Shown here: positions 24,327 to 37,715 of the stretch, piece after piece | Layout: every line of letters begins with the position of its first letter | Numbering within the stretch: position 1 is the stretch's first letter | NCBI GenBank assembly: GCA_013399305.1 | Contig: VXAI01000190.1 | Location: forward strand, 186,001-250,000 | Origin: Rostratula benghalensis | Lineage: Eukaryota; Chordata; Aves; Charadriiformes; Rostratulidae | Length of the DNA stretch: 64,000 nucleotides | Direction of reading: 5' to 3' | Notes under the pieces: model-generated | Databases searched by the model: none | Told to the model about the DNA's origin: nothing | Seen by the model: only the letters and a program-made list of their open reading frames with translations | Position numbers and translations under genes: made by a program

Positions 24327-25969
24327 CCCCTAATATTTCAAGTCCTAAAAGAAACTGCTCAGGTAATTCTTTCTGAAAATCAGCAATTGCTTGCTTGTAG
24401 TTCCCACACAGTAATATTTCAGGTTACTATTGTCATAGATGAATAAAGTGGAGCAGTCCATTACTAAATAACCCATGAGTCATACCTAGTAGGCTAGATA
24501 CTGTATCTTGTACTGAGAATTAAGTTCATTTCGAAAGCTAAATCTGTGCCACATTTACATATGTTGCAGAACTCTCTCTGGGATTCCCAATTTCTTTCTA
24601 GAATTTAAAAAACAAATCTGTAGGATGCCATTAATTACTCTTTCAAGGCCTGGGAACACAGGAAAAGAAAACTTCTAATTTTTTTTGTGTTGATCGACAT
24701 TTATTGCAGAGTAACGGTCATAACTACGCGGTAGATACTTTCAGCCAGGACATATAGCTGTTGGAAGGCAGAGTGGGATATATGAGTCCATAAACTGCTT
24801 TTCATTATTTTTCTTGGAATTATGCATCTGTACAATTATTATATGGAGGGTCCTTCAAATGGTTAGGGTCTGAATGGATATTCCAGTGAGTTAATCTGAC
24901 AGCAAAGAGAAACAATATACCAGTAATGAGAAAACAGCAGAGAGTCTAGAAAGCACCACTTGAGTTGTAAGATGTTCCTGATATGTTGATAATGAGACAA
25001 AACAATAAAGCCAGACGTATATAAACAAATTGTTGGGTAGATAAGGATGGAAAGATACAAAATCTGAAAAGATTGGATCTGTGTAGTTTCGACTGAGAGG
25101 AATCTGAAGGTTTTATCCTGCAGGAAACTTTTAAATATGCAGCCCTATTGTCCTCCAACCTGGGCAAAAAGATATGTTTTTACTGAAGACAATCTCCAAA
25201 AATGATGATTTGCAAACATGGAAGCCATTTGCCGGATAAAAGATAAAACAATTTCACTGCGGTATTGTGAAAAAATATCTACTGCAGTCAAACTATTATG
25301 AAAATGAATCATCAAAACTGTATTAAGCATAGGTAGGTGCATTACATTAGGTATTCTGTAATTCAGCAACTAATATTTGAGTATCTTATACAACATAAAA
25401 TAATGACATTGAAATATTTCATTTATATGTTTTCACTTAACCCAAGTAAACCTATTGCGTGGTTTTGTGCTTCTTGTATTAGAGAGGATTCATGGCAGGC
25501 TAGTTTTGTGTAGGAGAGGAAGTTTACATATATTTAAGACACTTTGCACAGGATGAAAATCTTGGTCATCGTGCAAGATAGATCAGATTATTTAAGAGGA
25601 TGCTTGTTTTGCATATGGCTTATTTTATTTCCTGAGAAAGATGAGAGTTATTGGGGTCGAGGATTGATTGAGGAAAGGGAACAAAAGGGGTGGCTCCATG
25701 GTTAGAGGGATTGAATATCAGCCTGCAAAATTATTCTTGTCTTTGATAAAGAATCCATGCATTAATTTAATCCACCTCTCATGAGTAGTCATTAAATGTG
25801 TGTTCATCGTATTCTGGGCTTGACCTGAGATAGTGGGGTCTGGTCTGCAGAAGTGTTTGGCTTTCATGGATCTGACACAAAAGTGCTTTGAACCTTTAAA
25901 ATACTCTGTGGTGCATGTTGGAAAATCAGATTCTATGCCCTCAACTTAGACTCTAAAAATCCATGAGTG

Positions 25970-26115
25970 CACTTGACCTCTTTGTCTCTAGTACCTATAA
26001 AATAGGGAATTACACCATCTCTTCATATCACTAAAGTGTTATGAAGATTAAATAATTTCTGTGAAGCACTCTGATATTACTATTTGGGCATCATAGAGAA
26101 GCCCATGAGAAAATT
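25970..26115 (+). mobile_element. MIR/CORE-SINE-like remnant (clearest copy)
   Basis: Consecutive pieces follow the MIR core and tail: gcacttgacctctttgtctc, cctataaaatagggaattac, gtgttatgaagattaaataa and ctgtgaagcactctgatatt. They correspond to CACTTAACCTCTCTGTGCCTC, CTGTAAAATGGGGATAAT, GTTGTGAGGATTAAATGA and TGTAAAGCGCTCTGA. The order and the spacing are preserved, and this is the best of the SINE-like traces. It is non-coding and very old. Confidence 0.75.
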
Positions 26116-28607
26116 AATCATCCTGTCTTCAGAATAAGTACGCACTACATAAATCCTAAGGTTACACATTTGACAATGAGAATAAAATTTACTGAACAGC
26201 TAGTTCTCTAATTTCTCTGTTCTTGTTCTTGCTTCAGTCATTCTGCTTTTTTAATTATTTTTTTTTAATTTCCTACAACCCCCGCAGGTTCATCTCTTAC
26301 ACTTTCCAGAGACTTCTGGTGATAACTACCTTCTTCTAGCTCTCCAAAATTCATCCCTCTATTCCCTTCCCAGTGTGTTGCTGTTTTCCCCCTTCCATTA
26401 TTGCTTGTCTAAAGCACCCTTCAAAAAGTAAAAAACAAAAAACTTCTGAATATTATACATTGATATCTTATTCCACCTTTTACATTTCATTTCTTTTGTA
26501 CAGGCTACATTTCTTTAATTAGCTACATAGAAGGAGAAACCATATTTTTTCATGTGTGTGTAACCTGGTAAAATGAATTCTGATCTTGATCACAGTCTTT
26601 TGGTGATGCTATAATGTAATTATAAAATACTACTACTGACAGGGCTTGCTCATATTCTAGTATTGGAATCTTATATCACATGTAGCTTAGTTTAATTGTG
26701 ACCTCATCGATTTCCTGACATATGAGAATTAAGAGAAAAAAAGAGTGAGAACTGAGAGTACTGTTGTGTATTTTCTTATTTTCCAGTCAGTTTAAGAAAT
26801 TCACTTTTTAGCAGGTGTCTAGAAGGCCAATTTGTAGATTTTCTTTTTAATTTACGTAATTTGTTTACAAATCTATAACACAGTAAATATTTCAGGAACC
26901 ATCTGCCTGTATTGTTCCTCCTTATAAATTCTGTACAAGTACTTTCCGTGCTATTTTTATTGAGAAAGAGTCGCGTAGCCCAAAATGCATCCTGAAATAT
27001 CAATCTGACACACTAGCTTTGGTTAATGACTTTTCTTAGATAGAAAATGTGAGCTACTCCATGCTAAAATGGATTTTTAGGCTTGTAGGATCAGAAATAA
27101 CAGATTATGTAGCTCTCTGAATTTAACAGAGTTAACAAAGTACATGAACTGGGAATCAGGTTCATAAAAAAGGTTTAGAATATCTTTGATGAGTCAGTTT
27201 TATATTTCCCAAGGAAATAATTATTTTATAACACAACTACAACTATCTATCTTTCATCAACATAGATTTTAATGTTTCAGAAAACTCCAGGAAGATAAAG
27301 CAGGCAGCAAAGACCATGAAATTTGGGATTGATGATTTAAGCATGCTTAACCTTTAGCAATTCAATTTGCCCTGATTTTGAAAGTGAAACAACCTGTTTA
27401 ATGGAAATATACTTTGTTGGATTAGCTGATTTATAAAAGTTTTAAATACAAAATCCGACAAAAATATTAAAAGCAAAAAAGCTTTTTTTTATTGTTTTGC
27501 AACTAACTATAAGAATTCTATACATATTGATTAGGGAATAGGATTTTACTGTGATAGGAGTGTTTAAAAGACTGACAAATCAGACCAGTTTCAAATTTCA
27601 AGACAACTCTTTACTGGGTTGATACCTGTTAAGAGTGCACCTTGCACTGTTAACAGCTACTTCTTAATCATTAGCGATCATTATCACCAGGTATGGGAAA
27701 CAATGAATCCTTAACAAGCTTAACCTAAAACAGCTATGCCATACCCAGGACTGGATGTGGTTTTAGTTGGCACTGATGGTTCTGCTCCATCACCAAGGTC
27801 AAAGTCACTCAAGGCTATTCCAGAGGGAAAACGTGGAAGATGCAGGGTGGGCATTCTTTCTTTTGTATCTTTCTTCTCTCTTTGTGGGTATTTCATGCTC
27901 CTCTCTCCCCTTTCCCAGAAGAGAAAGATCTCATCTCATCACCCAAAAGAGGTGATCTCTGCTCTTGACACCTTATTTTGGGGATCAGGACTCAGGCTGT
28001 TCTAATTTATTCTGCAGAATTCTGACTTTAATGGATACCCTTCCTGTATGTTTTATAGCCTTAGCTCTTCTCTGGCAGATTTTACTGCTATCACGCGTTT
28101 TCCTCCTCCCTGGTTGTGCAACTGTACTAGGGACCTCTACTTGCCCCTTGGGGGCTACGACTATTATTTTAATATTTAAGCTTTGCTGTCTTACAAAATC
28201 TTATTAGTCTGTTCCAATGTTACCAAATGCTTGGACATTTTGCCAGTCATACTATTTTAAGTTTGCTTTCTTTGGGTTCAAAACAAGGAAATATTAGATC
28301 ATGCCTCCCTTAGTGGCATGGACCTTTACAAGACCAGTCAACCTCTGCTTTGTCGACATCTGAGAAGCAATGAATCTATCTTTCATGAAACCAGTCACTA
28401 ATTTTTCATGCTTTGTCCATGAACTTAATCCCTCGTATATTTAGACAAAGACACAAAGGCATCACATGAGCACCCTGAAATATTTCTTGGCCTTACTTCC
28501 AGCTGGATTCTCACCCATTTGGCTTCTGACCCTAACACTGAAAACATGCACCTCAGGGCTGCCAGGAATCTCTTGAGCCAGTGCTCGTTCCCTTACTATG
28601 GTAAAGA
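26116..28607. other. Gene-free stretch
   Basis: No gene is supportable. Overlapping plus-strand frames at 27736-28207 lie in a slightly less AT-rich patch but are in several phases with no recognisable product. No repeat was recognised. Confidence 0.6.
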
Positions 28608-28790
28608 ACTAGGTTCATAAATTTGCAGCACTTGATCTTAAACCTAATTAGATTTCTGGAAGGTCCTGCAGGAAGACTGTTCCAAAACCTCAGTCCTCTG
28701 AATATCTCTAATATTCAGAGTAAATATATCCAGTGACAATCCACATATGTTCTTGTGGAGTAATAACTTTGCACAGCTTTTCTTTGTGTC
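28608..28790 (-). mobile_element. Old CR1/L3-like LINE 3' remnant, reverse
   Basis: On the minus strand the segment reads ccacaagaacatatgtggat, then gactgaggttttggaacagt, cttcctgcaggacc, and aattaggtttaagatcaagt followed by a TTTATGAA-type end. These are in the order of the LINE consensus ACAAGAACAAATGG, GAGGTTCTGGAACAG, CCTTCC, ACTAGTTTTAAGATGAGG, with TTTATGAA. The coding frame is lost. The element may extend toward 28830 and beyond but becomes unrecognisable. It is the same type of element as the plus-strand copy at 34425-34757. Confidence 0.7.
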
Positions 28791-31700
28791 CTTTGCCTTA
28801 ATTTCCCAGCTCTTCTAGCGCTCTGTAGTAGAAGTTTCCTCTTTCCTGACCATACCCATATCACATATTGGGTGGGAAACAATTTGCAGTCATTCTCAGG
28901 AGGGCCATGAAGTTGTCCTGTTGTAGAGGACTTGACGCTGGTGAGGCACTGGATGTAGCAGAGCCACCACAAACCTGTTGGTTCTGAGTCATTCCTGAAC
29001 AGTGGCACTAGTATTCTCTCGTCCTTGTTAGAAATGTCACAGCTAGTATAACCTAGAGGTAGAGCTGTGACAGGAAATTGCCATTAGAATGATTCTCTGA
29101 TGGAAATTTTTTTTTTCTCAAAAACAAATTTTTTCCACAGAAAAATCATATTCTTTAATGTGATGGTTACAAAAAATATGCAACTGTTCATTTCTCAATC
29201 TGCTTTGCTCAGTAATCAGGAGGCATTCTGATTGTCTAAGGATGCCAAGAGGATTGTTCTGCCAATCCCCCTATTGAGTTTGTTCAGATACAATTTTCTT
29301 TTCCAGTACACGACTACTGAAATCTCTCTTAATCCTGATATGTCTAGAAAGATTCTTTAACAGTAAGTGACATTCTCCTGAATATACACTTTCATTGAAG
29401 TCAAACCCACACGTCTCTTAAGCCAAAAGGGCTGGAATGTAATTGCTGCTTTCCTCCCTCCCTACACTCCCCCAATGCAGTGAAAACATTAAAAATCAAA
29501 TCACTATCCATGACTTCAGTGGTGGTTTTGTGAGTTTTGTTAAAATGTGAATTTGTGCCCAAAAATAAATTTGCAGCTTCATAATATGACAAATGATTGA
29601 GCCTGCCATCTGAGTCAGAAATTTTATGTAAAAAAAATATATATTTTGGGGATGGTTCTTCCTGCTTCCACATGCACTAAAAATACTTTTAGGGAAGAAC
29701 CTGTCATCATATTTTAGTTCTTTCATTTTGATGCCTGTCAGAACCCATGCAGAATTTCAAGTAATCAAAACTAAAAAGAAAGTTAAAAAAAAAAAAAAAA
29801 AGAACTATTAAAAGCAGAATAAAAAGTTGTTTAGATACGGTGATTTTTAAGCAAATAGATTTTTTTTTAATTATTAAATGGTTTAATCAGTTACAGCAGT
29901 AGCTTTGAGGACTGGTGGATTTTTTAATATCTAATTAAAACTGGTGAAAAAGTCCCTCAGTGTTTGTTCCTATTCAAAAGGAGCCTTAAAACTTCAGAAA
30001 ATCTGAAGCTAAATCTTGCACAATTTTATGACTGAAATGGAGTTCCATTCAAATTGCTAGGAAATGTTTTATTTATTTGAATTTCAATCTTTAAAGCATT
30101 TTTTGTGAATTAACTTAATTCCAAACAAAATTGTCCAAAGAAGATGACAAAAAATTTAAATATTACCTTTTAAAAAACGCCAAATGGGAACTTCAATAAC
30201 CTGAAGAAGTCATGATTTCTTTATTATTTCTTTTTTTTCTGTCAGAAATTACTTTTTCTTAGTTACAGCCTCTTTTTCAAAAAATCATAATTTCCCAATA
30301 TTTTGGTAGAAATCCCTTGGCTTTCTCTATGCTAGTGATATTTGAAAGAAAAGTACTACTCCCTACTTTTGTGATCCTGGGTAAGTCATGGTAATGAACA
30401 GCCCTTGGAGAAACATATTTTATGTCTTCCTTCAATATCTTCCTTCCACTGCCTTGAATCATCCGTGCAAATTGATGAACATTATCATCTGTGACCTAAT
30501 TCTTCTCTGGTAGAACTGGAACAATGACAGTTCCTTGATTCCATATTTATCTGTATACATGGGCTGGTGGTTACTTGGGGCCACACCTGCCACTTACATC
30601 GTGTTTCTACTTGCTCACAGGGTAGTAGCCTGGTTACTGGTTACTACTAACCAATATTAATTATGAATATTATTTCAAGGAAAGAAAAACAGAAAAAACT
30701 TATAAAATTTAGCTACTTCAAAAGTGGTTATGGACATCACAGATAAGCCTTTATCAAAACCAATATTAGCAAGAGTTGAACTCAGTTGTCATTACATTTT
30801 TTTTTTTTGTTAAAAAACCACCAAAAACTCATAGAAAAATTTTCTTCCTCCATGGGGATATCATTACTTTTCTTGGTTATAAACAGGCTGCCACAGCAAA
30901 CTGCACATTTATCTAACATTCTAGAGGATAACTTTGTCTATGGTAAAATACATCAGTTTGCTCAGCAGTACTGAGTCAAACGATTGCTTCAGTTCATATG
31001 AAATCTTTGATTCTCTGGACAAAGTAGCCTAAAAGTAGGAACACAAAAGACGCTCTTCTCCATTTTAAGAAGTTTTTTTTTTTTTTTTATCCTGTGTATA
31101 ATAGTCAAGAATGTTATACCCCCACTTAGATAGCATTAATTTCAAGTGCCCTGAAAAGCAGAGTAATAACTAAAGAGCACAAGCAGTGCCAATGACTCAT
31201 TCTTTTCCTCTCATGATCTCTGAGCTGCAGTATGAAACGTGGATTAATAAACACTGCAGCTTTCCAGTAAACGGTATTATTTTAGCTTTCTGCAATGTGC
31301 AGGATGGCAAGCTGGAACATCAATATGTCTTCAAAATCACTTAAGTGCTTGTCACCAAACCAAGGATTAATTGCTTCTCAGTAAACTTGCACACAAGGTA
31401 TAGGTTCCAATTCTCTGAAAAACATAATGATCCTAGAGCTCTGCAAGGTGCCAAGCCTGACATCTCAGGAGACTGAAAAACTGTACTTAGCCATAAAACA
31501 TAGAGAGCCAGCTCGAGCGTGACTCATATCCTTCCATCAAGTCACCTCTCCTCCAAATGGCAAGTACTACTTCTAAAGTTGAAGGGTGCTTTTGCCTGCC
31601 TTAGACACACACTCTCTATCCCTGGCTGAAGGAAATTCTGGCAACTGATACCTGTGGTGGTGACAGTGTTCTGGAAAAAAAATGTCAGTGCCTGCTAAAT

Positions 31701-34424
31701 AGTGGCAACTGCTAGAATTTCCTAGCAATATGTATTTGTTTGTTTAATTACTTTGAGAAAGCTGCTTGATACATGGGTGATGAAGATAACTTCTCCTTCT
31801 TCAACCACTACCAATGTCCACACCACTCTCTCCAGTCAAATTTGGTGTTAATCTCCAGAATTAGTATATTGATGTATTCTTTCTCACAGCTGCTTCCTTT
31901 TTTCACAATCCTCTTCTACTTTTTCATAACTTCCAACTGTCCATTGCAATTTCACTGTGAGTCTTCTTTTTCTCCCTTTCCATTTCAGATGAAATAAATA
32001 AGATGAACTGATATTAAATATTTTCTGTGTAAGCAACAACAACAAAAAAGTAATAAACTGACTATTTTGATCCACTCCAGAAGAAGATAAGTTGTGGCTT
32101 TTGCTCTATACCTCCTTTTCAGATATAGGCCCAGCATCAGCAATCAAAGACTGAAGTACATCCCTTTACCAGTCTAAAATATGGACATCAATAATCTAAT
32201 CATTTAGCTTTTTTCTTTCTTCTTCCTTTTTTTTTTTTTTTTCTTTTCCTTTTTATTTTTCTCTGAATTCACTGAAATGTCAAGTTAATTAAACAAGGGA
32301 ACAAGTTTATCTGGCAAAAGATTGTCAGGAATCCCTCACCACTCCCTGCAAATTCCATAAAATCCAGAGTTTCACTGAAAAATTCTTGGATGTAACGAAT
32401 GTGGGCTTCAGAAACTGATCTTTTCTGCACAACTTTACCACCTGTATGTAAATAGACGAGAACACCTTTTGTAAATTGGTAAAAAAATACTTGAAAAGGA
32501 TTCCACCTCAGGACTGGAACGTGACAGGCAATACTTCAGATTCCCCAGTCATGTCTTGTCCTGTATGAGTGATAAAAGTAATGACTATTTTCAAGCTTGT
32601 CTAGATTTACCAGTATGATACTTGAAATATGTATATAGTCTGCACAAGATCTTTCAGGCAAAAAATCCCCCTCCAGCTCATTATAGTAAGTATTTCTAAC
32701 CTTTAAATATCAGTTTCTCAAGACACTTTATTCTTCCCAGTCCTGCAGGAACTGTTTGCACTGAGCCTCCAACTGCCTCGTCACCGCACCAGACCACTGA
32801 GCCCTGCGTGTGGCTGATGAAGTATTTCAATCTGCTCTAGGATTAACCTGTTCTTCTTATGGCACAGCACCTACTGTATGTCGACTGGAAAAGGCGATTA
32901 ACTAATTTTCAATTTGTTTGTGGACAGACTCTCATTTATAAAACAAACAGGCAAATCACTTCAAACAGGGAGAACACTCAAAGCTAAGTGCTATATTTCT
33001 TCAGCCAATACCCAATGACCTTTCAAGATGAAAGGATAATAGTCAACACAGAAAAGGAAGAAAAAAAGCCCTGTGTGCTGTTTGCAAGGTTTAGAGGTCA
33101 CTTGGCTAGAGAGAGAGAAGGATACAATGGAGGCTGCAGAAAACACTGCAGAGGCAAACATGGCAGTTCGTTTAGATTTTTTTCTTCTGAGCCTCACCAT
33201 TCACCACTGGCCTTCTTCATTTAACAAGAGCCTCTGTTCCCCTTACTAAGGGTATGTTCTGTTTATTGTGTGGCTGAGGCTCCACTTATGTATCAGCTGT
33301 CTATCTGCGCTCCTCTTTGGAGAGCAAATAATTGGTCAAACCCAAAAGCAAAATGGCAAGCTTATCCCATTCAACTGTGGGGTGATCATATGACAGGGCT
33401 GAGAGAATATGATGGGGGTCTCACAAGACAAAGTAAGATATTATTCCCAGTGAAATCCTGTGGCTACATGCACCTCTGTCTGCAAGTACAATCAGAGTCT
33501 TTGTTCTGCTGTGAGTCCTGGGAGTCAGCTCGCTTCTCCCATTGAGAAAACTCAAAGCAATTTCCCACACTTGAAGCAAGGCATCCCTGGTCCATAAAGA
33601 TTGTTCTGTCCTCAGAGCACACAACAATGTTTAGACAGAAACAGAAAATGAAAAACAAATTCCCTTTTCATTTTACTGACCTTCAGAAGCTGTACTCTTA
33701 GGAGTGGACACAGCAAAATGCATTTATGCCATCAGAACCTGAGTCTTGACTGCAGAGAATATGTTTTCAGAAAAACTTTTTCCCATGTCCAGTTTTGTTA
33801 AAAACTTTCTATACTGCTTCTCTTGAAAGAAATCAGTGTTTGTCAGCAAAAGTACCAGAAATGCTAGTTACCTCCTACACATTTTACTTCCTCACACTTT
33901 CACTCTTGTCCACACACATATCCACCCTCACACAGCCACAAAACTAACTACACTTCTCCCACATGCAGGCTGAGAGGCAACTCTGATAACTGTTGAGATA
34001 TGTGAACCTTCTTTAATGATAATCACTATACAGATAAATGCTAAACTGACCACCATTTTAGAAGGTGGAGGTCTGCATTCAAAAGTCACCTTGACATTAT
34101 CATCAGAAATTGTCTTTTACCTCTAAGCTATTCTGTCTGCATTAAAAAATAAATAAATAAAAAATAGTTGAAAGAAGCAAAAAGCTGATAAAGCATTGTT
34201 CAGTCTTAACATTAGTTTCAGTACAGCACCAGCACATTTCCTTCTATGTTTTACTACTCACCTGAAATATTACTTTTTATTGTAACTACTTTTTTACTTC
34301 TTGCACTGCTTGAAAAAAACCATAGAGATTAATTAAGTTTCTTTTCTCTGAAAGTTGTCCCTCCAGATTTGGGCTGTTTTGCTATGAAACTCAAGATTTT
34401 AGGGAGAGAAGCAATATTGGGATG
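28791..34424. other. Gene-free stretch
   Basis: No gene is supportable. It holds several homopolymers: A17 at 29785-29801, T16 at 31073-31088 and T16 at 32227-32242 within a pyrimidine-rich run (about 32214-32259). An 8-bp inverted repeat agctgcag / ctgcagct lies at 31223-31261. An (AAAT)n run spans about 34146-34166. Short frames near 33000-33660 on both strands are unassigned. Confidence 0.6.
29785..29801. repeat. Poly-A run (17 A)
   Basis: An uninterrupted A17 with no recognisable retrocopied gene upstream. Other runs of 14-16 occur at 16029, 17927, 39400, 44651, 51845 and 61825. Avian CR1 does not use poly-A tails, so these are more likely slippage-grown tracts than retrocopy tails. Confidence 0.85.
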
Positions 34425-34757
34425 ATAGGAAGGCTAGGCTCCCTATTTAACAGGCGATTAGAAAACCACTGTTTGTTTAGCCTAGTGAGACAAAGACTGA
34501 GAAGGAATAAAAACTAGTCCATAAATACATCAGTAGGGTAAACATCAGGAGAGAAAAGAACCATTTAAGTGAAGCACCAGTGTTGTCAGAGGAACAAATG
34601 GATGTGAACAGCTGGAAATAAAATTAGCGGGAAATTAGAAGAAACGTCCCAACTCTTAGAGCAGTCAGGTTCTGGAACAGAGCCTTTTGCTATGAAAAGA
34701 TAGGACAATGCCCCCCAAATAATAGTTTTGAAGATGAGGTTATTAATGAATAAGTTT
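34425..34757 (+). mobile_element. Old CR1/L3-like LINE 3' remnant
   Basis: The segment opens with ctgtttgtttagcctagtga (the LFSLE-type coding region). It continues with gtgttgtcagaggaacaaat, gctggaaataaaattagcgg, gaaattagaagaaacgtccc, gcagtcaggttctggaacag and ttttgaagatgagg, ending near taataagtt-type sequence. That is the order of the 3' part of old CR1-group LINEs known from birds and turtles. Frame breaks are numerous. It is clearly non-functional. Confidence 0.75.
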
Positions 34758-37433
34758 TCTGAAAGGTAAGAAAATACATTAAAGAATTTCAAAGACTTTC
34801 TCTGACCTAGTGTTCTCAGGAATGTTTTGATGGTTTTATTTATTTTTGTTTGCCATAGCTGAAAAACCTGAATATAATTTCAAAAGGTTGTTAAAGGAAC
34901 CAGGTGTGGAAAAGAAGTTAATTAGGTCTCTAATTTCTGCCTGGTCTCCTTTGAAAATCCCAGAGTTAAACTGGATCTCTTTAGATATGAGTGAGGATTA
35001 CATTACCTTGCTCTTGAAAAATCCAGTACTCCTCTGGGGAACAGAAGCTCTCAGACAATGGAGGAAGATACCAGCAGAGTGACTAAAAGGTGATTAAAGT
35101 CTGTTTGGGCATCCCTCCCTCCCTCCCCATGATCAGCTCTCAGTTATAAATGTCTACCTGCTGTAACCCACAGCCAAGGGGAACCACTTATCAAGCACCT
35201 GCATGTTAATAATTGATCTAGTAAAGCAGTAGTCTCAGATATAAGCCAACACACCTACCTAATAAGAATTTTATCCAACAAATAATCATTCTAAACTTCA
35301 AGCTCCGGTATATGTTTTTAAAAAGCCCAAACCCAAAGGGAATTCAGCAGAGGAAGGGTTATATTATATGAAAAGGATTTCAGAATACAATCTTGGGATT
35401 CACAGGGCCAAGACATCCATTGACAAACTCCGTTTGAACTTTTTAGACATGCTAACTTTTTAAAATACTGCCCTGCCAACCAGTCTACCCCAAATTCTCA
35501 CCACCACAAGCTGACAAGGCATACGGGTAAGATTTAAAACTTTTTGTCAACTGTCACCTTGACTGTGGGCTGGAAGCAGTGTGTGGATTGTGACAGAAGA
35601 GAGGACTTAAAGGATTTCTGCTTCCACCAAAGGCTGTGTCATGGACTTCCACCACTACATGCCCAAAAATGATTCCTGTCAGTTCAGACTGGCTTAATAA
35701 CATTTGCCTCAATGAGACGGATGAACACATTTATATCTAACTGGTGTTAGAGCTGCATTTCAAACTTTGCCTTTCTCATGGTAATGCTGCAGAGAAGAAT
35801 CTGTAACAAGCTAACAAGATGGTACAACACCGAGCAATTTGCCTGGAGACTGTAACTTACACAGTTGCTAAGAGAAGTACCTAATAAATACTGTTTGAAT
35901 AGAAATGCTAATGCAATAGAGACGGATGCTTGTTATGTCATTTAGCACTACTGCACATACAGCAGTTTATCCCTTTCAGGATTCTCTTTATTGTCATTGA
36001 GGTCTATACCTGTTTTTACTGCAAATCAGATAAATGCTGTCACATGGCAGGAAACAGTGAACAAATGTAGTGGTATAAGGTTACATTCAGCTGGACACCA
36101 TCTACCTGAATGATTAATTGAAGGTGTATGCAAAAAGCCACTGAAACTCAGCAGTTCTGTCAAACAGCAAAAAATCAATAAGAACACCACTGTCTTGGTC
36201 TGTTGTACTTTTGTGAGAAACACAAAGGCAAATCAAGGATATATTTTCAAACCTGCCAGGAAGTCGTTGCAAGATGAAAGCCTTTTATTTTTTTTTCCCA
36301 CTGAATTATAGCTTCTATTAATACAATGGCATCTGCAGTAAGGACAGAATCTAGTATGCAACACTCTTCCTATGCCTTTCATCATCCCTAAGGTTTTCAA
36401 TGTATTCTTGTTCAACCTTTAGTTAAAGATGATTGCTACTATGCAATCAATTTTTGCTGGCCTCCTGAGTGCTGCTTAAGATTTAACTGGTGTTATGACA
36501 GAAAGAGGTGCATTTTGGCACAAGGTATTTACATGTATGCGACATGTGCCATGTTCACGGATATCCTTGGGATATCCTGATGAAGGAACACTAATTTCTA
36601 GAGGCAACTCTCCACATAATAGACCAACTTGTTTATAGTTCATGTCCACCCATGTGCAACTCTTTCACTGGGATACTAGTGGGAGAGCAGCTTTTGTCTT
36701 GAATCCCTGAACCAAAACGAATTGGCAGTTCAGGAGAGGTAGAGCAATATCTAAATTACCGAGCGACAATGACCAATGTATTTTCAGCAAACAACCAAAA
36801 CAAGAGATTGTGTTTCAAGCTAAGGAGCTCAAATGGTATTGGGAATTTCCAAAGGTAGCTCCTAATCCTGAGAGGAAATGTCAACAGCTTCAGTACTGGC
36901 TTTATCTGAGAATGAAGAAAACACTATTTGTGATTTTTTTTCCCCCTAAATAAAAGCTCCCAGTCTAATATATTGTGAGACTTACAAGATCGAATGAATG
37001 TTCTCTGAGAACTCTTGAATGCAATGCAAGAAGCTTCCCAATGTCATATGAACTCATTCTGAGGCCAATGCATTTACCAGAAGACATAATGGATTTGTTC
37101 TTCAATCTTCTCTTTGAAATATTACAGTCATAGAATTAGTGGAAATAGTATAATGTCTCTTTGCTGACTAGCAGTATATGAATAAGCAAAGCTTACAAGC
37201 TGAATTCTGGTTCAGCAGTTTTTACTGTTATTCAGAAGTAAATAAGGGTCAAATTCAGAATGATTCACTAATTCACAGATATAATGAATAGTTTAATGAA
37301 GGTGAGGATAAAATAAGCGTCTGCAGGGTCCTGATTTGATTCAAAAAGTAGAAATTAGATGTAAATTGTGCTTACTGTTATTGAAACAGCCTATACCTGC
37401 TGGCCTGTTGCCAGTGTTAACCAACTGCTAATG
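34758..37433. other. Gene-free stretch
   Basis: No gene is supportable. A (CCCT) run spans 35113-35128, and the doubled ggatatcc word (inverted, 3-nt spacer) lies at 36559-36577. The 78-codon frame at 34846-35082 has no recognisable features. Confidence 0.6.
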
Positions 37434-37494
37434 ACTTGGAACTTGATGGTCTTCAATTTCCCTTTCAACTCTAGCCATTCTCTGATTCTATGAC
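37434..37494 (+). mobile_element. CR1 LINE 3' tip
   Basis: The text cttggaacttgatggtcttc, then aatttccctttcaactctag and ccattctctgattctatgac, matches the last 60 bases of avian CR1 (TTGGAACTAGATGATCTT, AAGGTCCCTTCCAACCC, CCATTCTATGATTCTATGA). Sequence upstream of about 37434 no longer resembles CR1, so the copy is very short. Confidence 0.85.
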
Positions 37495-37617
37495 TTTTCC
37501 AGAAGCCCTGTTGACAAAGATGGCCACAGGGCAGAATAATACAGTAAAGCCAGTGGCTTCTGTGTCTGAAATTCTAAATCTCCTTGGAAGTTTCATGACA
37601 TTTCAGTATAAGATGGA

Positions 37618-37715
37618 GTTCACATCACTTCACAGAGTTTATCTAATAAGATTAGATAACTTCCCTAAGATTATATAATCAGTAAAGAGAATATAGTCTT
37701 AATTGCAAGTGGAGA
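37618..37715 (-). mobile_element. Possible MIR-like SINE remnant, reverse
   Basis: The segment contains tagataacttccctaagatt and atataatcagtaaagagaat. These resemble a reversed SINE core (TAAGTGACTTGCCCAAGGTC, then ACACAGCAAGTAAGTGG). Only this one stretch fits, so the call is weak. Confidence 0.4.

Larger units (their letters stand above)
23105..25969. other. Gene-free stretch with small repeats
   Basis: No gene is supportable; the 116-codon frame at 23439-23789 has no family resemblance. It contains a second G-rich patch (23289-23315) ending next to the palindrome tggtcgacca (23313-23322), a 26-bp-period direct repeat (23888-23929) and a 10-bp-stem inverted repeat (24278-24326). Confidence 0.6.

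Noticed and set aside
28715..29008. 97-codon minus-strand frame that looks protein-like (charged, Trp-containing)
   Set aside because: Its downstream half lies in an old LINE 3' remnant, so it is explained by the repeat.
29785..29801. Poly-A run as a processed-pseudogene tail
   Set aside because: There is no gene-like sequence upstream and no target duplication visible. Avian CR1 machinery rarely makes poly-A retrocopies.
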